From positions 1 through 5,096 of the forward strand of contig CALMBE010000678.1 of the NCBI GenBank assembly GCA_937860165.1: a DNA stretch of 5,096 nt, read 5' to 3'. Position numbers and translations under genes: made by a program. This document shows, piece after piece, positions 1-4,571 of the stretch. The notes under the pieces were generated by a model, which saw only the letters and a list, made by a program, of their open reading frames with translations, made no database searches and was not told where the DNA came from. Every line of letters starts with the position of its first letter. Positions within the stretch are counted from its first letter, which is position 1. This stretch comes from an uncultured Planctomycetaceae bacterium (lineage in GTDB: Bacteria; Planctomycetota; Planctomycetia; Pirellulales; Lacipirellulaceae).

Positions 1-67
1 GTCCCCGGCCCACGCGTTTGCGTTTCTTATTTTTATTGATACCACGATGGACATCGTTGAGAATCAT
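1..67 (-). CDS. rplO: 50S ribosomal protein L15, N-terminal fragment (cut by window edge)
   Basis: Only the first 22 codons are inside the window. They read MILNDVHRGINKNK followed by a basic KRKRVGRG run, the usual opening of bacterial L15, whose glycine- and lysine-rich N-terminal arm threads into 23S rRNA in the large subunit. The ATG overlaps the rpsE stop as ATGA (4-nt overlap), which suggests translational coupling to S5. A GGAG Shine-Dalgarno at 78-81, inside rpsE, lies 10 nt upstream of the start. In many bacteria rpmD (L30) sits between rpsE and rplO; here there is no room for it. The identity is clear from sequence plus position, although the body of the protein is not visible. Confidence 0.93.
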   Translation of the reverse strand, partial: MILNDVHRGINKNKKRKRVGRG

Positions 68-585
68 GACAAGGTTACTCCGCGTAAGCGTTCTACTTCG
101 TTGCGAGGCCGGAGTTGGCTCAGTGCGGCGATGGTTGCCTTGACCAGAGTTACCGGGTTGGTCGAACCAAAGGATTTGGTCAAGATATCGTGAATCCCCG
201 CCGCTTCGCACACCGCCCGCACTGCCGAACCAGCAATCACACCGGTACCGGGCGAAGCTGGAACTAGAATCACATGGGCTGCACCGAAACGTCCTTTGAC
301 AACATGGGGGATGGTCGAGTCCTGCCGGGACACGGCGGTCATACTTCGCATCCCTTCCTTGACGGCTTTCTCGACGCTCGGTGGGACTTCATTGGCTTTG
401 CCGTAGCCCCAGCCAACTTTGCCTTTGCCATCGCCAATAACAACCATGGCGGCAAAGCTAAAGCGACGACCCCCCTTGACCACAGCGGAACACCGCTTGA
501 TCTTGACGACCTTCTCCATGAGCTCGCCGGCGCGAGGACCATCGCCGTCGGAGGACTTCTGTCTGCTTCGAGATCCGCTAGCCAC
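64..585 (-). CDS. rpsE: 30S ribosomal protein S5
   Basis: S5 is a 30S protein near the mRNA entry channel that contributes to decoding accuracy and mRNA unwinding. The product is 173 aa, a usual size. The N-terminal double-stranded-RNA-binding-like S5 domain spans roughly residues 22-88, with the conserved stretch GKVGWGYGKANEVP at 55-68. The C-terminal domain contains PASPGTGVIAG (about 109-119) and GSTNPVTLVKATI (140-152). The start is a GTG at 585. An in-frame TAA occurs three codons upstream, and a GGAG motif lies 10 nt before the GTG. The next candidate, an ATG at residue 23, would cut into the conserved GEL-EK region, so GTG is preferred. The gene is separated from rplR by 97 nt and overlaps rplO by 4 nt. 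Confidence 0.97.
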   Translation of the reverse strand: MASGSRSRQKSSDGDGPRAGELMEKVVKIKRCSAVVKGGRRFSFAAMVVIGDGKGKVGWGYGKANEVPPSVEKAVKEGMRSMTAVSRQDSTIPHVVKGRFGAAHVILVPASPGTGVIAGSAVRAVCEAAGIHDILTKSFGSTNPVTLVKATIAALSQLRPRNEVERLRGVTLS

Positions 586-595
586 GGTAAGTTAA

Positions 596-599
596 CTCC
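596..599 (-). promoter_or_regulatory. Ribosome binding site deciding the rpsE GTG start
   Basis: The minus-strand sequence GGAG lies 10 nt upstream of GTG at 585. It supports initiation at this non-ATG codon rather than at the internal ATG (residue 23), which lacks a comparable motif. Several neighbouring genes have no clear Shine-Dalgarno, so its presence here is informative. Confidence 0.6.
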
Positions 600-682
600 A
601 CTAAAGGATATTGGATGTTCGAGTGCTCCGGCTCTATTGCCACACACTCAACCAAGCAACGCTTGTAATTCTTTTCATCAAC

Positions 683-1051
683 CTAAAACTGCAATCCTGC
701 CGCTCGGGCGGCATTGGCCAAGGCGGCGACTCGACCGTGGTACTTGCAAGAACCACGGTCAAAGCAGACGTCGGCCACTCCCTTGGCAGTCGCACGCTCG
801 GCAATCACCTTGCCGATTACTTCCGCCGCGGAACAATTCCCACCGTACTTCACTTGCTTCGTCAGCGACTTGTCACTGGTCGAGGCACTGACCAAGGTCA
901 CGCCGGAAATGTCGTCGATCAGTTGGGCGGAGATATTTCGCAATGTCCGAGTAACGCACAACCGGGGACGCTCGGGAGTCCCTCGCACACGTTTACGGAC
1001 CCGATAAGTCCGACGCTGTCGTTGCTTGCCGACTGCTTTGCTATGTTCCAT
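683..1051 (-). CDS. rplR: 50S ribosomal protein L18
   Basis: L18 binds 5S rRNA together with L5 and helps dock the 5S particle into the central protuberance of the 50S subunit. The product is 122 aa, the normal bacterial length. It has a basic N-terminal arm (residues 9-24, rich in R and K), the conserved [20 protein letters not shown] block (28-47) and the C-terminal signature [20 protein letters not shown] (97-116). In the signature, S-C replaces the more common G-Y or G-F, a mild variant. The ATG at 1051 follows a weak GAGAAG purine run. The gene is 49 nt after rplF and 97 nt before rpsE, in the standard spc order. Confidence 0.97.
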   Translation of the reverse strand: MEHSKAVGKQRQRRTYRVRKRVRGTPERPRLCVTRTLRNISAQLIDDISGVTLVSASTSDKSLTKQVKYGGNCSAAEVIGKVIAERATAKGVADVCFDRGSCKYHGRVAALANAARAAGLQF

Positions 1052-1080
1052 GGAACTTCTCGCTTAACTTTCTGAGTACT

Positions 1081-1100
1081 TTCACTTTGCTACAAGTGAA
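1081..1100 (-). other. Short inverted repeat directly after the rplF stop codon
   Basis: A perfect 7-bp inverted repeat (1081-1087 TTCACTT, 1094-1100 AAGTGAA, 6-nt loop) begins immediately after the TAG of rplF on the transcribed strand. The stem is AU-rich and no U-tract follows, so it is not a convincing terminator, and the operon continues into rplR. It may be a weak mRNA structure or chance. Confidence 0.3.
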
Positions 1101-1643
1101 CTATTTGGCCGTCTTGCCAGCCTTGCGCCGTACCTGTTCGCCGTCGTACCGGATTCCCTTACCTTTGTAGGGTTCAGGTTTCCGCTCGGCTCGCACCTCG
1201 GCAGCAAATTGGCCCACTTTTTGTTTGTCGATTCCCTTGATGACCACATGGGTCTGATCGGGACAGGTTACATCCAAACCTGCGGGAATTTTCTTTTGGA
1301 TTTCGTTGGCAAAGCCGACACGCAATTGGAGCACATCTCCTTGAATGGCAGCCAGATAACCGACTCCATGAATCTCCAACTTTTTCTGATAGCCTTCCGC
1401 AACTCCCACGACCATATTCTGAATCAAGGCGCGAGTTAGGCCGTGCAAGGCACGCGTGAGGCGACTACTGCCGTCGCTGGTGACGTTCAATACTTTGCCA
1501 CCTTCCTCGACGGTCACCTCGACCTCGGGGCGATGGGACCAAACCAACTTACCGAGCTTTCCTTCGACGGTGACCTCGCGCGCGGAGACACCGACTTTGA
1601 CCCCGGCGGGGATGGCAACTGGTTTTTTTCCGATTCGTGACAT
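1101..1643 (-). CDS. rplF: 50S ribosomal protein L6
   Basis: L6 sits at the base of the L7/L12 stalk near the sarcin-ricin loop and is needed for late 50S assembly and factor binding. The product is 180 aa, a typical length. It opens with MSRIGKKPVAIP (1-12), has two tandem L6 domains (about 12-82 and 90-164), and ends with the family signature PEPYKGKGIRY (156-166) followed by a basic tail. The ATG at 1643 is supported by the canonical N-terminus. The only Shine-Dalgarno-like element is a GAGAG about 10 nt upstream. The 97-nt spacer upstream contains a strong heptamer hairpin (see 1670-1729) ending 29 nt before this start codon, which could affect L6 translation. Confidence 0.98.
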   Translation of the reverse strand: MSRIGKKPVAIPAGVKVGVSAREVTVEGKLGKLVWSHRPEVEVTVEEGGKVLNVTSDGSSRLTRALHGLTRALIQNMVVGVAEGYQKKLEIHGVGYLAAIQGDVLQLRVGFANEIQKKIPAGLDVTCPDQTHVVIKGIDKQKVGQFAAEVRAERKPEPYKGKGIRYDGEQVRRKAGKTAK

Positions 1644-1669
1644 CTTTTTTAAGCTCTCAGCTAATGGCC

Positions 1670-1729
1670 GTCGGCTATCGGCTATCGGCTATCGGCCTCA
1701 AGTTTGCCGACAGCCGAAAGCCAATAGCC
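1670..1729 (-). repeat. Heptamer tandem repeat forming a 24-bp stem-loop between rpsH and rplF
   Basis: On the plus strand, 1670-1697 is four tandem copies of a heptamer: GTCGGCT, ATCGGCT twice, and ATCGGCC. After a 9-nt loop (1697-1705), 1706-1729 is a degenerate run of the complementary heptamer: GCCGACA, GCCGAAA, GCCAATA, then GCC. Segments 1673-1696 and 1706-1729 can pair over 24 positions. In the transcribed (minus) strand this gives 21 Watson-Crick pairs, 2 G-U wobbles and 1 U-U mismatch. No U-run follows, so an intrinsic terminator is unlikely. It could be a dispersed repeat element, an RNase III processing site or a translational modulator of rplF. The structure is certain as sequence; the function is unknown. 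Confidence 0.85.
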
Positions 1730-1740
1730 TCTAACCTTCG

Positions 1741-2142
1741 TTACCACAATTCACACAAAACTTCGCCACCCAAATTCTTTTGTCTCGCCTCGCGATCGCT
1801 AATCACTCCCCGGCTGGTGCTGATAATCGAAATCCCCAATCCATTGAGGATCGGACGCAAATCGGCGGCACGACTGTACACGCGCCGGCCAGGCTTGCTG
1901 ACCCGTTTGATATGGCGGATCACGCGCTCACCATTGGGGCCATATTTCAAGTCGATGCACAATTGCGTACCTGGATTGGTCTTGGCTTCTTCTTCGTGCC
2001 AATCCCAAATGTAGCCTTCGCGCTTGAGCACTTCGGCGACGCCCCGCTTCACTTTGGAATGAGGCATTTCGACGACTGGCCGTTCAATGCGAACGGCATT
2101 GCGAATGCGGGTGAGCATGTCGGCAATGGGGTCGGTCATCAT
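1741..2142 (-). CDS. rpsH: 30S ribosomal protein S8
   Basis: S8 is a primary 16S rRNA-binding protein of the 30S platform. In E. coli it also represses its own operon by binding mRNA near the rplE start. The product is 133 aa, as expected. The N-terminus MMTDPIADMLTRIRNA is canonical. The C-terminal signature region runs through about 101-130, with GLGISIISTSRGVISD and then NLGGEVLC. Two adjacent ATGs (2142 and 2139) are possible starts. The upstream one is chosen because AGAGGA at 2153-2158 is nearer to it and because homologues commonly carry one or two residues before TDPIADML. The gene lies 52 nt after rpsN. Confidence 0.97.
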   Translation of the reverse strand: MMTDPIADMLTRIRNAVRIERPVVEMPHSKVKRGVAEVLKREGYIWDWHEEEAKTNPGTQLCIDLKYGPNGERVIRHIKRVSKPGRRVYSRAADLRPILNGLGISIISTSRGVISDREARQKNLGGEVLCELW

Positions 2143-2194
2143 CGCGTAATAATCCTCTGAATAGAAATACTGTTTTGCCGTGTGTTCACTTCTG

Positions 2195-2380
2195 TTACCA
2201 ACTCGCCTTCTTAACGCCGGGAATCAAGCCTTGATCGGCCAACTTGCGGAAGCAAATCCGGCAAATGCCGAACTTACGGTACACCGCGCGTGGTCTGCCA
2301 CAAAGTTTGCACCGCGATTCGATTCGCGATGAAAACTTCGGCTTGCGTTCCGCCTTGGCTATTTTTGATTTACTCGCCAC
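2195..2380 (-). CDS. rpsN: 30S ribosomal protein S14, zinc-binding short form (type Z)
   Basis: S14 binds 16S rRNA in the head of the 30S subunit. From a GTG at 2380 the product is 61 aa, exactly the length of the short zinc-binding form. It carries two CxxC pairs (C24-x2-C27 and C40-x2-C43) that would hold one zinc ion, plus the motifs [19 protein letters not shown] and IPGVKKASW at the C-terminus. The GTG start gives the canonical opening (M/V)ASKSKIAK and has AAGGA 11 nt upstream. A longer in-frame reading from 2419 adds 13 residues not typical of the family and is rejected. No long cysteine-free S14 is visible here. Under zinc limitation some bacteria swap the two forms, but nothing in the window shows that. 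Confidence 0.96.
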   Translation of the reverse strand: MASKSKIAKAERKPKFSSRIESRCKLCGRPRAVYRKFGICRICFRKLADQGLIPGVKKASW

Positions 2381-2391
2381 GTGAGTTGCTG

Positions 2392-2396
2392 TCCTT
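2392..2396 (-). promoter_or_regulatory. Ribosome binding site deciding the rpsN GTG start
   Basis: AAGGA on the minus strand lies 11 nt before the GTG at 2380. Together with the 61-aa family length, it fixes the start at 2380 rather than at the further upstream in-frame GTG at 2419. Confidence 0.6.
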
Positions 2397-2418
2397 GGGG
2401 TGGTTACCTGGGGTTTCA

Positions 2419-2440
2419 CGGTAATGCGTTTGCATCACCG
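2419..2440 (-). other. Stem-loop in the rplE-rpsN spacer
   Basis: Segments 2419-2427 and 2432-2440 can form a 9-bp stem with a 4-nt loop. In the transcript strand this is CGGTGATGC, loop AAAC, GCATTACCG, with one G-U pair and eight Watson-Crick pairs. It starts 3 nt after the rplE TAA stop. No U-tract follows and the operon continues, so a terminator role is unlikely. It could protect or help process the mRNA between L5 and S14; function is not shown. Confidence 0.5.
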
Positions 2441-2443
2441 GAA

Positions 2444-3004
2444 TTAACGGTTCTTTTCTTCTGCTGTTCGGAATGGGAATCCAAAACCTACCAACAGCTC
2501 CCGAGATTCGTCATCGGAATTCGTCGAGCAACAAATGGCGATGTTCATCCCCTGGGGCCGGGCGTACTTGTCTGGATTGAGTTCAGGAAACACTAACTGT
2601 TCGTTGAGACCCAAACTGTAATTGCCTCGATGGTCAAACGCCTTGGGATTCAACCCCCGAAAGTCGCGGACGCGAGGCAACACGATGGAAATCAAACGAT
2701 CCAAAAATTCATACATCCGTCGGCCACGCAACGTGACCTTGCAGCCAATGGACTGCCCTTCTCGCAATCGGAAAGCGGCCACCGACTTGCGGGCCTTGCA
2801 AACCAATGGTTTCTGGCCGGTAATCTCGGTCATGGCCGAGACCGCTTCTTCCATATGCTTCTTGTCGGAGATCGCGCTGCCAACCCCCATGCTCACCACA
2901 ATTTTTTCGAGCTTGGGGAGGGAGTGACGATTCTGCCGACCGAGCTTTTGGGCCAAGCCGGGCAAGACTTCTGTTACATAGCGTTCTTGTAGACGGGGCG
3001 TCAT
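2444..3004 (-). CDS. rplE: 50S ribosomal protein L5
   Basis: L5 binds 5S rRNA and sits in the central protuberance, contacting the P-site tRNA and forming an intersubunit bridge with the 30S head. The product is 186 aa, close to the usual 179-187. Visible family blocks are LPKLEKIVVSMGVG (29-42), ITGQKPLVCKARKSVAAF (61-78), the RVRDFRGL motif (111-118), GNYSLGLNEQLVFPE (127-141) and the C-terminal LLVGFGFPFR (170-179), followed by a short polar tail. The ATG at 3004 gives the expected N-terminus (TPRLQERY). No clear Shine-Dalgarno precedes it. The 93-nt spacer before this gene is where an S8 operator lies in E. coli, but I could not recognise that fold here. Confidence 0.97.
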   Translation of the reverse strand: MTPRLQERYVTEVLPGLAQKLGRQNRHSLPKLEKIVVSMGVGSAISDKKHMEEAVSAMTEITGQKPLVCKARKSVAAFRLREGQSIGCKVTLRGRRMYEFLDRLISIVLPRVRDFRGLNPKAFDHRGNYSLGLNEQLVFPELNPDKYARPQGMNIAICCSTNSDDESRELLVGFGFPFRTAEEKNR

Positions 3005-3097
3005 GGGACGATTGATCGGTTGGGTTGTCGGTTAACTACTTACTAAACTCGGATTATTCAATTCGGACGCGAAGCAGTGGGTCGCTTGGGTCATGGT

Positions 3098-3445
3098 TTA
3101 TTTCTTGGCGTGACCGGTGTGAGGAGGAGAAATCTCACCCACGGCGGCACTACATTTTTTGCAGAATCGCTCCTTGGCACCCTTGTCGCTGAATCGGGCA
3201 CCGAGGCGACTCTTCGCACCACAGGAAGTGCAAACGAACATCACGTTGGACAATTGCACAGGCATTTCCTTGCTGAGCCGGCCCCCTTGGGGGTGCTTCT
3301 GGCTGCGACGGACGTGCTTGTAGACGCGATTCACATTCTCGACCAAAGCTTTACCTGCGACCCGATCAATTTGGATCACGCGGCTGCGCGTGCCCCGATC
3401 GGCCCCGGTAACGACTTCGACGGTATCTCCAGCTCGGATCAGCAT
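3098..3445 (-). CDS. rplX: 50S ribosomal protein L24, zinc-ribbon form
   Basis: L24 is an early assembly initiator of the 50S subunit that binds near the 5' end of 23S rRNA, at the exit tunnel. The product is 115 aa. A KOW domain occupies about residues 3-35 (IRAGDTVEVVTGADRGTRSRV), followed by the conserved NRVYKHVRRSQKHPQGG segment (39-55). Two CxxC pairs (C72/C75 and C95/C98) form a likely zinc ribbon, present in the C+ type of L24 and absent from E. coli L24. A His- and Lys-containing tail ends the protein. The ATG at 3445 lies 2 nt after the rplN stop. TGAGG lies 10 nt upstream, inside rplN, suggesting coupled translation of L14 and L24. Confidence 0.97.
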   Translation of the reverse strand: MLIRAGDTVEVVTGADRGTRSRVIQIDRVAGKALVENVNRVYKHVRRSQKHPQGGRLSKEMPVQLSNVMFVCTSCGAKSRLGARFSDKGAKERFCKKCSAAVGEISPPHTGHAKK

Positions 3446-3447
3446 GG

Positions 3448-3816
3448 CTACACAACCTCACTGGCTAGACTGACAATTTTCATAAACTTGCGCTCACGTA
3501 GCTCACGGGCCACGGCACCAAAAATACGGGTTCCGCGCGGGTTGTTGTCTTTGTCGATCAACACCACCGCGTTCGAATCAAAGCGGACATAGCTGCCATC
3601 GGCGCGACGTGTGGGATACTTGGCCCGCACGATCACCCCTCGGACCACTGCCTTTTTCTTAACATCGCTACCGGGAATCACACTTTTCACGCTGCAAATG
3701 ATAACGTCCCCAATATGGGCAAAGCGTCGGCGGCTTCCCCCCAACACTTTGAAGCACATCACTTCCTTCGCGCCCGTGTTATCGGCGACGGCAAGGCGGG
3801 TCTGCATCTGGATCAT
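3448..3816 (-). CDS. rplN: 50S ribosomal protein L14
   Basis: L14 forms part of the factor-binding face and of intersubunit bridges, and is the target of the silencing factor RsfS in many bacteria. From the ATG at 3816 the product is 122 aa, exactly the canonical length. It opens [20 protein letters not shown] and carries the signature [18 protein letters not shown] (90-107). GAGG at 3825-3828, 8 nt upstream, supports this start. A TTG six codons earlier (3834) would add a non-family LEAVA segment that contains the Shine-Dalgarno itself, so it is rejected. The gene is 71 nt after rpsQ and 2 nt before rplX. Confidence 0.98.
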   Translation of the reverse strand: MIQMQTRLAVADNTGAKEVMCFKVLGGSRRRFAHIGDVIICSVKSVIPGSDVKKKAVVRGVIVRAKYPTRRADGSYVRFDSNAVVLIDKDNNPRGTRIFGAVARELRERKFMKIVSLASEVV

Positions 3817-3824
3817 GGCAACGG

Positions 3825-3828
3825 CCTC
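3825..3828 (-). promoter_or_regulatory. Ribosome binding site deciding the rplN start
   Basis: GAGG on the minus strand lies 8 nt before the ATG at 3816. It selects that ATG over the in-frame TTG at 3834, whose reading would run through the motif. Confidence 0.65.
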
Positions 3829-3887
3829 AAGCAACTCTACAAATTCTGAACGGGTATATCACGCTATTTTCTGGCACAACCAACAGG

Positions 3888-4202
3888 CTATTTAATTTCC
3901 TTGTTGGCTGCTGCTTGCTCTGCCTTGGCAGCGGCACGCATCGCGGCAATATCGACTTGTTGATTCTTGGCGACAATTCGCATCAAGTTCCAACGCTTTA
4001 GTTTCGACACCGGAGGACACTCGATGATTTCCACAGTGTCACCGACGCTCGATTCATTATGTTCATCGTGAACATGGCACACCGTCCGGCGATGAATAAT
4101 CTTGCCGTACTTGGCGTGCCGCACGAGCCGGTCGATCTCGACCCGTCGGCTCTTGTTCATTTTGTCACTGGTGACGACACCCACTAACTGTCTCTTAGGC
4201 AT
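3888..4202 (-). CDS. rpsQ: 30S ribosomal protein S17 with an alanine-rich C-terminal extension
   Basis: S17 is a primary 16S rRNA-binding OB-fold protein of the 30S body, important early in assembly. The product is 104 aa, longer than the common 80-90 aa. The OB-fold core spans about residues 4-78, with GVVTSDKMNKSRRVEIDR (8-25) and the signature GDTVEIIECPPVSKLKRW (54-71). In that signature a proline replaces the usual arginine of the ECRPLSK-type motif. Residues about 79-104 form an extra tail rich in Ala, Lys and Glu (AAMRAAAKAEQAAANKEIK), probably helical. The ATG at 4202 gives the expected N-terminus PKRQLVGVV, and only a weak purine run (CCGAGAAA) precedes it. The gene is 85 nt after rpmC. 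Confidence 0.96.
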   Translation of the reverse strand: MPKRQLVGVVTSDKMNKSRRVEIDRLVRHAKYGKIIHRRTVCHVHDEHNESSVGDTVEIIECPPVSKLKRWNLMRIVAKNQQVDIAAMRAAAKAEQAAANKEIK

Positions 4203-4263
4203 TTTCTCGGCTCTTGGCTGTAGGCCATTCGACTTGTTGAGATACGACTATCGGGAAAACTCT

Positions 4264-4311
4264 TTACCGGGAAACCATGGCTCCGCCTTACCGGGAAACC
4301 ATGGCTCCGCC
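4264..4311 (-). repeat. Perfect 24-bp tandem repeat (two copies) spanning the rpmC stop codon
   Basis: Positions 4264-4287 and 4288-4311 are identical 24-bp units, beginning ttaccgggaaacc on the plus strand and containing the palindrome CCATGG. Read on the minus strand, the upstream copy (4288-4311) encodes the last seven residues of L29, GGAMVSR, plus its TAA. The second copy lies directly after the stop, in the same frame, and also ends in TAA. A shorter degenerate similarity (tatcgggaaaac, 4249-4260) lies just beyond it. This looks like a recent unit duplication. Whether the unit is part of a dispersed repeat family cannot be told from this window. Confidence 0.9.
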
Positions 4312-4497
4312 GGCTCTTTCGGACTGAATGGTCTTAACTCGGGCAATCAACCGACGCTGCTTACGCAGTTCGCTGGGAGCATCGAGGCGATCCGTCTGAG
4401 CTTGCAGTCGGAAACGAAATAAATTGTCAATCGCTTCTTTAAGCGTGAGACTCAATTGCTCGTCGCTCATTCCGCGTAATTCTTTAGCGTGGGTCAT
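4288..4497 (-). CDS. rpmC: 50S ribosomal protein L29
   Basis: L29 is a small two-helix protein at the polypeptide exit tunnel, next to L23, near the docking site for trigger factor and SRP. The product is 69 aa (usual range 60-75). The family pattern is clear: KELRGMSDEQL (5-15), then DNLFRFRLQAQT (24-35) and LRKQRRLIARVKTIQSER (44-61). The last seven residues (GGAMVSR) and the TAA stop are encoded by one unit of a 24-bp tandem repeat, so the tail is probably not ancestral. The ATG at 4497 is the only sensible start. The leader just before it is a 12-bp tandem duplication whose AGAG is the nearest purine run; no strong Shine-Dalgarno is present. Confidence 0.96.
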   Translation of the reverse strand: MTHAKELRGMSDEQLSLTLKEAIDNLFRFRLQAQTDRLDAPSELRKQRRLIARVKTIQSERAGGAMVSR

Positions 4498-4498
4498 T

Positions 4499-4522
4499 GT
4501 CTATTACTCTGTCTATTACTCT
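4499..4522 (-). repeat. Perfect 12-bp tandem repeat in the rpmC leader
   Basis: The unit GTCTATTACTCT (plus strand) occurs twice in a row at 4499-4510 and 4511-4522, one base upstream of the L29 ATG. In the mRNA this reads AGAGTAATAGAC twice. It therefore duplicates a weak purine-rich AGAG element and places TAA/TAG stops ahead of the start. This is directly visible; any effect on translation is conjecture. Confidence 0.85.
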
Positions 4523-4540
4523 GGACTATTTTCTCTGGCT

Positions 4541-4554
4541 CTCGACTCTCGACT
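4541..4554 (-). repeat. 7-bp tandem repeat in the rplP-rpmC spacer
   Basis: CTCGACT is repeated twice at 4541-4554, followed by a purine-rich complement that in the transcript reads AGCTGAGGGCT (4558-4568). It is a short simple repeat in the same spacer as the 12-bp duplication, and resembles in style the heptamer repeats at 1670-1729. Confidence 0.6.
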
Positions 4555-4571
4555 CACAGCCCTCAGCTTTT

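Noticed and set aside
339..647. 102-codon minus-strand frame overlapping rpsE
   Set aside because: It is an alternative frame of rpsE with no family similarity, while the S5 frame is unmistakable.
653..665. 5-bp inverted repeat CAAGC-AAC-GCTTG in the rplR-rpsE spacer
   Set aside because: The stem is too short with a 3-nt loop, and is expected by chance in a sequence of this size.
274..891. 205-codon plus-strand open frame
   Set aside because: It lies antisense across rpsE, the spacer and rplR, has no recognisable domain, and is explained by the composition of the genes on the other strand. The same holds for the other plus-strand frames, such as 611-1075, 3077-3592 and 4497-4790.
1670..1729. 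Rho-independent terminator at the heptamer hairpin
   Set aside because: No U-tract follows on the transcribed strand, and a terminator here would cut off L6, L18, S5 and L15.
2381..2419. 13-codon N-terminal extension of S14 from GTG at 2419
   Set aside because: Type Z S14 is 61 aa, matching the GTG at 2380 with AAGGA upstream. The extra segment overlaps the hairpin and has no family support.
3005..3060. S8 autoregulatory operator before rplE
   Set aside because: It is expected from E. coli, but I could not find a convincing helix resembling the 16S rRNA S8-binding site. Only short direct repeats (AACCGA twice) are visible.
3817..3834. Six-codon N-terminal extension of L14 from TTG at 3834
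   Set aside because: It would make the Shine-Dalgarno part of the coding sequence and depart from the very conserved 122-aa length.
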